From contig JBFKOW010000154.1 in NCBI GenBank assembly GCA_041628615.1, positions 1-8,521 of the forward strand: 8,521 nucleotides of DNA. The letters are read 5' to 3'. The notes under the pieces were generated by a model. That model was given only the letters and a program-made list of their open reading frames with translations, made no database searches and was not told the DNA's origin. The translations under genes and the position numbers were made by a program. The stretch's first letter is position 1; the number at the start of each line of letters is the position of its first letter. This DNA is from JAMWZF01 sp041628615 (lineage in GTDB: Bacteria; Pseudomonadota; Alphaproteobacteria; Rhodobacterales; Rhodobacteraceae). Of the stretch, positions 1-7,071 are shown one piece after another.

Positions 1-19
1 CGAGATCGAACTCGGCCAT
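1..19 (-). CDS. 5' end of a gene cut by the left edge, possibly glutathione-disulfide reductase
   Basis: Only six codons are visible, reading Met-Ala-Glu-Phe-Asp-Leu from an ATG at 19-17 and running off the left edge. The start is supported by a near-perfect Shine-Dalgarno sequence (AAGGAGG, complement of 24-30) four bases upstream. The gene lies on the same strand as rpiA, beginning about 100 nt after the rpiA stop, so it may be the second gene of that operon. In Rhodobacterales, rpiA is often followed by gor, a flavoprotein whose N-terminus has a short acidic/aromatic lead-in before the FAD-binding GxGxxG. The six residues fit that lead-in but do not prove it. The existence of a gene start is well supported. 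The product is inferred from recalled gene order, so no symbol is given. Confidence 0.5.
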
Positions 20-23
20 TCCG

Positions 24-30
24 CCTCCTT
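24..30 (-). promoter_or_regulatory. Strong Shine-Dalgarno of the left-edge gene
   Basis: On the minus strand this reads AAGGAGG with a four-base spacer to the ATG at 19. It is the strongest ribosome binding site in the window. It fixes the start of the truncated gene, because an upstream ATG (33-31) is out of frame with it. Confidence 0.7.
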
Positions 31-57
31 CATGCTGTTGCCCCGCCATAGACCACA

Positions 58-112
58 CCGGCCCGCCGAGGGCCAGCCCGCGCGGCCGACCGGCCCCGGC
101 CGGCCCGGCGGG
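58..112. repeat. GC-only inverted-repeat cluster between rpiA and the next gene
   Basis: The 100-nt spacer after the rpiA stop contains an almost uninterrupted G/C stretch. Arms CCCGCCG (62-68) and CGGCGGG (106-112) are perfect reverse complements. Between them are overlapping CCGG/GGCC words, including CCGGCC (90-95) facing GGCCGG (98-103). In RNA this could form a stable branched hairpin. There is no U-tract on the minus strand after it, so it does not look like a classical intrinsic terminator. It could be an mRNA-stability or attenuation element between the two genes, or just composition. Confidence 0.35.
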
Positions 113-119
113 AATCGGA

Positions 120-902
120 TCAGTCGCCGATGTCGCTGAACAGGTTGTCGGCCTCGAGGAACTCGATCCGGGACTCCTCGACCGTGCCGTCGTTGATGTC
201 GCGAACCTCGACCTTGCCGTCACCGAAGCCGACGATGACCACGTCGCAGATGTCGATGAACAGCCCGTTCTCGACGATGCCCGGGATCTGGTTCAGCACC
301 AGGCTCAGCTGCCGGGCGTTGCCGATCCGGTTCAGGTGCAGGTCGAGGATGTAATTGCCCTCGTCGGTGACGAAGGGCGCGTCGCCGTTGAGCCGCAGCG
401 CGGCGGACCGCCCCATCACGTCCATCCCGATCAGGGTTTCCTCCACCAGCGTCTTGGTGGTCTGCCAGCCGAAGGGGATCACCTCCACCGGCAACGGGAA
501 GGCGCCCAGCGTGTCGACCTGCTTGGACGCGTCGGCGATCACGATCAGCTGGTCGCTGGCGGTGGCGACGATCTTCTCCTGCAGCAGCGCCCCGCCGCCG
601 CCCTTGATCAGGTTCAGGTTGCCGTCGAACTCGTCCGCCCCGTCGATGGTCACGTCGAGCCAGCGGGCCTCGTCGAGACTCACCACCTTGATCCCGGCCT
701 CGCGGGCGAGGTCGGCGGTTCGGGTCGAGGTCGGCACCCCGGTGATCCTGAGCCCGCCCGCCACCATCTCGCCGAGACAGCGCACCAGCCAGGCGGCGGT
801 GGATCCGGTGCCGAGACCGACGCGCATCCCGTCTTCAACGTAGTCTGTCGCGCGCTTGGCGGCGGCAAACTTGGCCTTGTCGATGGGCGAAAGGTCGGAC
901 AT
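120..902 (-). CDS. rpiA: Ribose-5-phosphate isomerase A
   Basis: This 260-residue cytosolic enzyme interconverts ribose 5-phosphate and ribulose 5-phosphate in the non-oxidative pentose phosphate pathway. Family signatures are present: the phosphate-binding loop GTGSTA at residues 31-36, DGADE at 87-91, and KGGGGAL at 100-106 followed by Glu109. By alignment with the E. coli enzyme (Asp81, Asp84, Lys94, Glu103), Asp87, Asp90, Lys100 and Glu109 are the catalytic set, with a constant offset of six. The length is slightly more than the roughly 220 residues of the E. coli protein because of a C-terminal tail (about 228-260), which I recall as common in alphaproteobacteria. The ATG at 902 was chosen because the protein begins at the usual N-terminus and AGGAG (complement of 909-913) lies six bases upstream. 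The frame stays open far upstream, but that is GC-driven. It is divergent from sdaA and likely co-transcribed with the left-edge gene. Confidence 0.97.
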   Translation of the reverse strand: MSDLSPIDKAKFAAAKRATDYVEDGMRVGLGTGSTAAWLVRCLGEMVAGGLRITGVPTSTRTADLAREAGIKVVSLDEARWLDVTIDGADEFDGNLNLIKGGGGALLQEKIVATASDQLIVIADASKQVDTLGAFPLPVEVIPFGWQTTKTLVEETLIGMDVMGRSAALRLNGDAPFVTDEGNYILDLHLNRIGNARQLSLVLNQIPGIVENGLFIDICDVVIVGFGDGKVEVRDINDGTVEESRIEFLEADNLFSDIGD

Positions 903-930
903 GGGCGGCTCCTGATGCGAACGTGCCCCG

Positions 931-939
931 CTTATAGGC
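931..939 (-). promoter_or_regulatory. Possible -10 element of rpiA
   Basis: The minus strand reads GCCTATAAG here, giving a TATAAG hexamer (complement of 931-936) 28 nt upstream of the rpiA ATG. It stands out in very GC-rich surroundings. A nearly identical GCCTATA word lies upstream of purA. No convincing -35 hexamer is visible at 16-19 nt spacing, so this is a tentative call. Confidence 0.35.
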
Positions 940-1076
940 GTCGGTGCGGCCGGGCGCGAGGCTTCGGAGCCGGTTTTTTCGGGGGGCGGGCGGCGGCGGT
1001 GCGGAACAGCGCAAATCAGCCGGGGCCGGTCGGTTTCGATATGGCGGCGCGCCCGCCTCTGGTCTAGGTCCGGGTC

Positions 1077-2450
1077 ATGTTCCTGAGCGTCTTCGACCTC
1101 TTCAAGATCGGCATCGGCCCCTCGTCGTCGCACACGATGGGACCGATGGTCGCCGCCGCGCGATTCCTCGACCACCTGCGCGCGCAGCCCTTCACGGTGG
1201 CGGGCCTGCGGGCCTCGGTGCACGGCTCGCTGGCCTTCACCGGGGTCGGCCACGCCACCGACCGGGCGGTGATCCTCGGGCTCGCCGGCTTCCTGCCCGA
1301 GAGCTACGACGCCGGGCGGGCGGAGGCGGAACTGGCGCGGATCCGGGAGGAGAAGACCGTCTCGCCGGACGGGCTGCCGCCGCTGGCCTTCGACCCCGCG
1401 GCCGATCTCGCCTTCGACTACGGCCCGCCGCTGCCCGGCCACGCCAACGGGCTTGTCCTGCGCGGGGTCGATGCCCAGGGCGACGAGATCGTGCAGGTCA
1501 CCTACTACTCCATCGGCGGCGGCTTCGTGCTCACCGCCGAGGAACTGGCGGCCGGCGCCGACCGCAAGGAGACCGCGACGGTCCGCTACCCGTTCAAGTC
1601 CGCCGCCGAGATGCTCGGGATGGCGGCCGAGACCGGCCTGTCGATCGCCGACATGAAGCGCGCCAACGAGCGCGCCGCCCATCCCGGCATCGACGTGGAC
1701 GGCGGCCTGATGCGGGTCTGGGAGGTGATGAACGGCTGTATCGACCGCGGCCTCGCCACCGATGGCACCCTGCCCGGCGGGCTGAAGGTCCGGCGCCGGG
1801 CGCGGGCGATCCACCAGGCCCTGCTGGCCGAGCGGGGCCGCAACCTCAACGCGCCGCACGCCATCAACGACTGGATGTCGACCTACGCGATGGCGGTGAA
1901 CGAGGAGAACGCCGCCGGCGGGCAGGTGGTCACCGCGCCCACCAACGGGGCGGCGGGGGTGGTGCCGGCGGTGATCCGCTACTGGCTCGACCACGTGCCC
2001 GGCGCCACGGCCCGCAATATCCCCGACTTCCTGCTGACCGCCGCGGCGATCGGCGGACTGATCAAGTTCAACGCCTCGATCTCGGGTGCCGAAGCGGGCT
2101 GCCAGGCCGAGGTCGGATCGGCTTCGGCGATGGCGGCGGCGGGGCTCGCGGCGGTCTTGGGGGGCACGCCGGCGCAGGTGGAAAACGCGGCAGAGATCGC
2201 TCTCGAGCATCACCTTGGGATGACCTGCGACCCGATCCGGGGACTGGTGCAGGTGCCCTGCATCGAACGCAACGGGCTCGGCGCGATCAAGGCGGTGTCG
2301 GCGGCCTCGCTGTCGCTGCGCGGCGACGGCACCCACCTCGTCCCGCTCGACGCCGCAATCGAGACGATGCGCCAGACCGGCGCCGACATGAGCGAGAAAT
2401 ACAAGGAGACCGCCCTCGGCGGGCTGGCCGTCAACGTGCCGAACTGCTGA
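1077..2450 (+). CDS. sdaA: L-serine ammonia-lyase, iron-sulfur dependent, single chain
   Basis: This 457-residue cytosolic enzyme deaminates L-serine to pyruvate and ammonia. It is the single-chain form with the beta domain first (SSSHT motif at residues 17-20; domain roughly 1-160) and the catalytic alpha domain second (roughly 190-450). The alpha domain carries TAPTNGAAG at 286-294 and three cysteines, Cys342, Cys384 and Cys395, at the spacing of the [4Fe-4S] ligands in E. coli SdaA. The last residue is Cys457. In the Legionella enzyme structure the C-terminal cysteine enters the active site as the fourth iron ligand, so the same tail-in-mouth arrangement is expected here. The ATG at 1077 gives the normal family N-terminus, but the Shine-Dalgarno is weak (AGGT, 1066-1069). 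The gene is convergent with secG, with 21 nt between the stops, and divergent from rpiA. Confidence 0.96.
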   Translation: MFLSVFDLFKIGIGPSSSHTMGPMVAAARFLDHLRAQPFTVAGLRASVHGSLAFTGVGHATDRAVILGLAGFLPESYDAGRAEAELARIREEKTVSPDGLPPLAFDPAADLAFDYGPPLPGHANGLVLRGVDAQGDEIVQVTYYSIGGGFVLTAEELAAGADRKETATVRYPFKSAAEMLGMAAETGLSIADMKRANERAAHPGIDVDGGLMRVWEVMNGCIDRGLATDGTLPGGLKVRRRARAIHQALLAERGRNLNAPHAINDWMSTYAMAVNEENAAGGQVVTAPTNGAAGVVPAVIRYWLDHVPGATARNIPDFLLTAAAIGGLIKFNASISGAEAGCQAEVGSASAMAAAGLAAVLGGTPAQVENAAEIALEHHLGMTCDPIRGLVQVPCIERNGLGAIKAVSAASLSLRGDGTHLVPLDAAIETMRQTGADMSEKYKETALGGLAVNVPNC

Positions 2451-2471
2451 GCCGCAGCCCGCCCCGGCGGA

Positions 2472-2840
2472 TCAGTTGGCGTCCGGCACCAGCGGCGCGG
2501 CGCCGTCGCCCAGCGGCACCGGCGGCAGGAGGCTTTCGCCGCCAAGCGCACCGCCATCGGTCTCCGCCGCGGCCGGGGCCGGGGCATCGGTGATCCGGTC
2601 GAGCACCGAGGAGCCGGCCGAGTTGCGCGCGGCGATGATGGTCATCGCCAGCGCCGCCACCATGAACGCGCTGCCGAGGATCCAGGTCACCTTGGACAGC
2701 GCCGTCGCCGCCGACCGCCCGGACATCAGCCCGCCGCCACCGCCCATGCCGAGGCCGCCGCCCTCCGACCGCTGCAGCAGCACCACACCGATCAGCGCGA
2801 GCGCGAGCAGCAGGAGGATGATCAGGACCACGTTTTCCAT
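2472..2840 (-). CDS. secG: Preprotein translocase subunit SecG
   Basis: This is the small accessory subunit of the SecYEG inner-membrane channel, which assists SecA-driven export. The 122-residue protein has two hydrophobic segments (about residues 3-22 and 51-71) joined by a glycine-rich cytoplasmic loop. The loop carries LLQRSEGGGLG (21-31) and GRSAATALSK (41-50), both typical of SecG. Residues from about 74 onward form an Ala/Pro-rich, mildly acidic tail, common in alphaproteobacterial SecG and poorly conserved. The ATG at 2840 begins directly before the first membrane segment and is preceded by AAGGAAT (complement of 2849-2855). Its 3' end faces sdaA and its 5' end is divergent from purA across 167 nt. 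Nothing on the minus strand follows it closely, so it looks monocistronic. Confidence 0.95.
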   Translation of the reverse strand: MENVVLIILLLLALALIGVVLLQRSEGGGLGMGGGGGLMSGRSAATALSKVTWILGSAFMVAALAMTIIAARNSAGSSVLDRITDAPAPAAAETDGGALGGESLLPPVPLGDGAAPLVPDAN

Positions 2841-2873
2841 CGGGCGGCATTCCTTGCGGGCGAAAGCAGGCGC

Positions 2874-2879
2874 TATCTA
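2874..2879 (-). promoter_or_regulatory. Possible -10 element of secG
   Basis: The minus strand reads TAGATA about 33 nt before the secG ATG, within an unusually AT-containing patch of an otherwise GC-rich spacer. No clear -35 hexamer is seen. The call rests on position and base composition only. Confidence 0.25.
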
Positions 2880-2966
2880 GACCCGACCCCGGCCCGCCGC
2901 AACCCCACCCGGAGCGCCCGCCGGCGCGCGGGCCCGAGGCAGAGGCTTTCCCCGCCCCGGACCTTC

Positions 2967-2975
2967 GCCTATACG
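2967..2975 (+). promoter_or_regulatory. Possible -10 element of purA
   Basis: GCCTATACG contains a TATACG hexamer (2970-2975) 32 nt upstream of the purA GTG. A weak T-rich -35-like hexamer (2947-2952) sits 17 bp upstream of it. The same GCCTATA word precedes rpiA at a comparable distance, which strengthens both calls slightly. Confidence 0.35.
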
Positions 2976-2992
2976 GGCGCCGTTTGCTGGCA

Positions 2993-3000
2993 GGAAAGGA
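2993..3000 (+). promoter_or_regulatory. Shine-Dalgarno that selects the GTG start of purA
   Basis: GGAAAGGA lies seven bases before the GTG at 3008. An in-frame TTG at 2984 would start upstream of this site and add eight residues not expected in the family, so the GTG is preferred. Confidence 0.65.
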
Positions 3001-3007
3001 CCGCATC

Positions 3008-4300
<1,293 letters not shown>

Positions 4301-4332
4301 GTCCGCCGACCGAAGCCCCTGCCGGAGCCGTC

Positions 4333-4563
4333 ATGGCCTTGAGCTACAAGACCCGCAAGCGCCTGTCCCTGCTGATCCTGCTGGTCTGGATGCCGGCCTT
4401 CGTGGTGATCGCGGTGACGGTGATGACGGCGCTGCCCGACCGCCTGCCCTTCGCGCTGGAACTGCTGGCCTATGTCAGCCTCGGCCTGGTCTGCTTCCTG
4501 CCCTACCGCCGGGTCTTTCTCGGCGTCGGCAAGCCCGACCCGGACGCCCCCGACGAAGGCTGA
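4333..4563 (+). CDS. DUF2842 family small membrane protein
   Basis: This 76-residue protein has two hydrophobic segments, about residues 11-33 and 39-56, so it is probably an inner-membrane hairpin protein. It starts with a basic stretch (Lys6, Arg8, Lys9, Arg10), which suggests a cytoplasmic N-terminus. It ends with the family-like segment LPYRRVFLGVGKPDPDAPDE (56-75). This matches DUF2842, a family of unknown function that I recall as common in alphaproteobacteria, often next to purA. The start is the ATG at 4333 with GGAG six bases upstream. It follows the purA stop by 32 nt and is likely co-transcribed. A link to purine synthesis is suggested only by position. The family call is from recalled sequence pattern. 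Confidence 0.85.
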   Translation: MALSYKTRKRLSLLILLVWMPAFVVIAVTVMTALPDRLPFALELLAYVSLGLVCFLPYRRVFLGVGKPDPDAPDEG

Positions 4564-4574
4564 CCGGGCGGGCG

Positions 4575-4590
4575 GCTGCCGGAAAGCAGC
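4575..4590 (+). repeat. Small hairpin after the DUF2842 gene
   Basis: GCTGC (4575-4579) and GCAGC (4586-4590) are reverse complements around a six-base CGGAAA loop, starting 12 nt after the stop codon. It is short and has no T-run after it. It may help protect the 3' end of the purA-DUF2842 message, or it may be chance. Confidence 0.25.
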
Positions 4591-4603
4591 GGGCGGAACG
4601 GCC

Positions 4604-4633
4604 GGCGGGCGCCCGGTTTCCCGCGCGCCCGCC
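4604..4633. terminator. Candidate bidirectional terminator hairpin
   Basis: GGCGGGCGC (4604-4612) and GCGCCCGCC (4625-4633) form a perfect 9-bp, all-GC stem with a 12-base loop. It sits between two convergent genes whose stops are at 4563 and 4662, the place expected for a shared terminator. There is no T-tract on either strand directly after the stem, so it may act as a 3'-end stabiliser with Rho-dependent termination rather than a textbook intrinsic terminator. Confidence 0.4.
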
Positions 4634-4658
4634 AGATGTCGTGCCCGATGGTGTCCGG

Positions 4659-4674
4659 GGGTCAGCCCTGACCC
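4659..4674. terminator. Inverted repeat spanning the stop codon of the acidic-protein gene
   Basis: GGGTCAG (4659-4665) and CTGACCC (4668-4674) are perfect reverse complements with only two bases between them. They include the stop codon of the minus-strand gene (complement of 4662-4664) and its last codons. A 6-bp stem with a four-base loop is possible in the mRNA. No T-run follows on the minus strand. Confidence 0.3.
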
Positions 4675-6962
4675 TGCGCCCGCGGGTTGTCGAAGAAGCG
4701 GCTGTCGGCCGCGACCCGGAACCGGCCGGCCCGGACCTTCTCGAACCGGCCCTGCCGGAGCAGGGTCCCGAAGGCGCGCAGCTCGTCCTCGCGGTTGGCG
4801 GTCTCGGCCGTGGCGGCGCGAACCTTGCGCATGATCTGCGGCCGGGCGAAGGCGGCGACCTCGTCGACCACGGTGGTGTGGACGGCGGCGGCCTCGACCA
4901 GTTCGGTCAGCGACATCGCCCCGCGCTCGCGGGCCCAGGACACGAAGCCGGTCGCGGTCGCACCCTTGTCCGCGGTGCCGAGGCCGCGGTCGATCCGGCG
5001 CGGCCGCACCGGCCCGGCGCTGTCGGCCCCGGCGGCGTGGCCCTGTTCGTCGTCGCCGGTCACGTCGACACGCTGCGACGCGACAAGCTTGAGCGGCGCG
5101 GGACGCGGCCGTTCGGTGCGCGGCCGGTCGTCGCTGCGGATCGGGCGCGACGGCACCGGACCGCTGCGTTTCGGGCGGACCGCCTCGTTGAGATCGTCGC
5201 GGAAGGCGCTTTCCGACCGCGCCGCGCCGGTGTCCTTGTCGCCCAGCTGGCGGGCGGCCTCGGTGGCGGCCACCGCGGCCTTCAGGTGCGAGATCGCCTC
5301 GCGGCGGCCGCGACCCTCGGGATCGTTCATCTTGGCGTCGGCCTCGGACATGAGCCGCGACAGCGCCTCCTCGTCGTCGGTCATCCCGGCCCCGGCGCTC
5401 AGCCGGTCGCGGCCCCGGCGCGCCGGAGGAATGTCTTCGGCGGCGTGGTCCTGGTCGCGATCATCGTCGCCTTCCGCGCGCAGGCCGGCATCGTCGTCCT
5501 GTGCGTCCTCGTCGAGGTCGTCGTCTTCCACCTCGCCATCGAGATCGGCAAAGGCGTTCCGGGAGAAGGCGTCATCGTCGTCGTCATCGTCCTCGAAGGC
5601 ATCCTCGAAGCCGTCGTCCTGCCCGGCTTCCGCGGCGGCCGCGTCCGGCCGGCCCATGAGAGCGGCCACGGCCGAGCGCGACGTGGCGTCGGCGTCGTCC
5701 GTCGCCGGGTTCGCGGCGGGGGCATCCCCCGCGGCGTCGCGTTCGACCGAAGCGAGCCGGGCGAGCAGGTCCGCGTCGGCGTCGGGGTCCAGCGCGGTGT
5801 CCGGCTGGTCGAGTTCGTAGTCGAGATCGTCGGCCCCATCGAGCGCGACCAGACCCTCGAAGCCGTCGTCGGCGTCCGCGTCGTCGGACTCCCCGGCGCT
5901 TGCCGGGCGGACCATGCGAACCACGCGGGCGGCCACGGCGGCGGGCTCGGCTTCGGGTTCGGTTTCACCGGCGTCGTCCTGCGCGACCTCGATCCCTGTC
6001 TCACCCGTGGCGTCGCCGGAGATCGGAGCAGCTTCCTCGGCGTCTTCGGCGTCCTCGTCGAAGTCGGCGACGGCATCGGCCGCGGGCTCATCGTCTGCGG
6101 CGGCCTCGGCGGAGACCGGCGCGGCGTCATCCTCGGCCCAGTCCTCGCCCAGCGCCTCGGGCCAGTCCTCGTCGGCATCGGCCGTTTCCGCGGCCGCAAC
6201 GTCGGCCTCGGCCTGGTCGGCGTCTTCGACGGGGATCCCGGCGGAAGTCTCGAGGACCAGCGGCTCGGGATCGTCCTCCGCCGGGGCATCGGCATCGGCG
6301 GCCGCGAAGTCTTCCGCGGCATCGTCGTAGCCGCCATCGGCGGGCAGCGCGGCGGCGCGGCCGACGACCGCACGGATCCGCTGCAACTTGTCGGCGACGC
6401 TGTCCGGGGCGGGCGGCGCGGTCCGGGCGACCGGTTCCGCGACGGTTGCCGCGTGGGGCGCGGTTTCGGGCGCATGTTCGGCCGGGTCCGGGGCTGCGAG
6501 CGTTTCGGCCCCTGCGGCGAGAGCGTCGCCGGGAGCCGGGTGGGCCTCGGACCCGGCCGATGCGCGGGCCGCCGGTTCGGGCGGCGCGGATGGGGCCGGG
6601 GCGGCGGAAGTCGGTGCGGCGGGCGCCGGAGCGGGTTCGGGCGGAACGGCGGCGGGCCGCTCGACGGGCGCCCGGCCTTCCGGGGCGCGGACCGGGCCGC
6701 CGATCGCGTCGGCGGCGCGCAGGACGATGCCGCCCTCGCTCATCCGCGCCTCGACCCGCCGGGCGATCTCGCGCTCGGCGATGCGGGTCAGCATCTCGGC
6801 ATCCGGGGTCGGCGGCTCGGCGCCGAAATACCGGTCCTCGGCGGCGAGGTCGCGGAAGTACTCCGCGATCGCCTTCATCGTGGTGAAAGAGTCCTCAAAC
6901 CCTTCTAGGGTGCAGGAGAAGGTTCCATAGGAAACCGTCAGGATTTTGCTCGAATCGGCCAT
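4662..6962 (-). CDS. Large acidic, largely disordered protein of unknown function
   Basis: I do not recognise a named function for this 766-residue protein. It divides into regions. Residues 1-80 look folded, with a short beta-like stretch (KILTVSYGTFSCTLEGF, 6-22) followed by charged helices. Residues 90-185 are Ala/Pro-rich linker. A short basic-hydrophobic helix (DSVADKLQRIRAVVGR, 187-202) looks like a conserved motif. Residues 205-510 are strongly Asp/Glu/Ala-rich with a seven-Asp run at 458-464. Residues 527-595 are predicted helical. Residues 596-665 are Arg/Pro-rich. Residues 670-755 look folded and end with LLRQGRFEKVRAGRFRV (734-750), resembling the wing hairpin of a winged helix. 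There is no signal peptide or membrane segment, so it should be cytosolic. The ATG at 6962 is clear, but the Shine-Dalgarno is weak. I recall similar ends in other Rhodobacterales hypothetical proteins. Roles as a scaffold or nucleic-acid-associated protein are speculative. Confidence 0.85.
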   Translation of the reverse strand: MADSSKILTVSYGTFSCTLEGFEDSFTTMKAIAEYFRDLAAEDRYFGAEPPTPDAEMLTRIAEREIARRVEARMSEGGIVLRAADAIGGPVRAPEGRAPVERPAAVPPEPAPAPAAPTSAAPAPSAPPEPAARASAGSEAHPAPGDALAAGAETLAAPDPAEHAPETAPHAATVAEPVARTAPPAPDSVADKLQRIRAVVGRAAALPADGGYDDAAEDFAAADADAPAEDDPEPLVLETSAGIPVEDADQAEADVAAAETADADEDWPEALGEDWAEDDAAPVSAEAAADDEPAADAVADFDEDAEDAEEAAPISGDATGETGIEVAQDDAGETEPEAEPAAVAARVVRMVRPASAGESDDADADDGFEGLVALDGADDLDYELDQPDTALDPDADADLLARLASVERDAAGDAPAANPATDDADATSRSAVAALMGRPDAAAAEAGQDDGFEDAFEDDDDDDDAFSRNAFADLDGEVEDDDLDEDAQDDDAGLRAEGDDDRDQDHAAEDIPPARRGRDRLSAGAGMTDDEEALSRLMSEADAKMNDPEGRGRREAISHLKAAVAATEAARQLGDKDTGAARSESAFRDDLNEAVRPKRSGPVPSRPIRSDDRPRTERPRPAPLKLVASQRVDVTGDDEQGHAAGADSAGPVRPRRIDRGLGTADKGATATGFVSWARERGAMSLTELVEAAAVHTTVVDEVAAFARPQIMRKVRAATAETANREDELRAFGTLLRQGRFEKVRAGRFRVAADSRFFDNPRAQGQG

Positions 6963-7010
6963 GCTAGCGCTCGCTCTCTGCCGTGCCCACCGACCCCCGG
7001 TTTACCATCG

Positions 7011-7016
7011 ATTGTA
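7011..7016 (-). promoter_or_regulatory. Possible -10 element of the acidic-protein gene
   Basis: The minus strand reads TACAAT, close to the sigma-70 consensus, 48 nt upstream of the ATG at 6962. A TTGCCT hexamer lies upstream on the same strand, but the 20-bp spacing is long, so the -35 is uncertain. The hexamer overlaps one copy of the repeated CGATTGT motif of this spacer. Confidence 0.35.
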
Positions 7017-7045
7017 GCGGAAACAGGAACAGACCGAGGCAATAC

Positions 7046-7055
7046 ATGGTACCAT
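7046..7055. repeat. Perfect 10-bp palindrome in the divergent spacer
   Basis: ATGGTACCAT is a perfect palindrome near the middle of the 146-bp spacer between the acidic-protein gene and thiN. It could be a dimeric repressor site, but a single 10-bp palindrome is weak evidence. Confidence 0.25.
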
Positions 7056-7071
7056 TTCGGGGCGACAGGGC

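Noticed and set aside
903..2336. Upstream extension of the rpiA frame through the spacer and opposite sdaA
   Set aside because: The frame stays open only because stops are rare in GC-rich DNA. The extension is Arg/Gly/His-rich, lies antisense to a clear sdaA, and the family N-terminus with a ribosome binding site starts at 902.
944..2593. A 549-codon plus-strand frame overlapping sdaA
   Set aside because: It is an Arg/Gly-rich shadow in another frame of sdaA and shows no family resemblance, while sdaA has all its catalytic motifs.
2984..3007. TTG at 2984 as the purA start
   Set aside because: It lies upstream of the Shine-Dalgarno at 2993-3000 and would add eight residues before the expected N-terminus. 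The GTG at 3008 fits better.
4641..6908. A 755-codon open frame on the plus strand opposite the acidic-protein gene
   Set aside because: It mirrors the codon pattern of a GC-rich Ala/Asp/Glu-rich gene on the other strand. Its translation is Gly/Arg/Val-rich with no recognisable fold or motif, and it lacks a sensible start.
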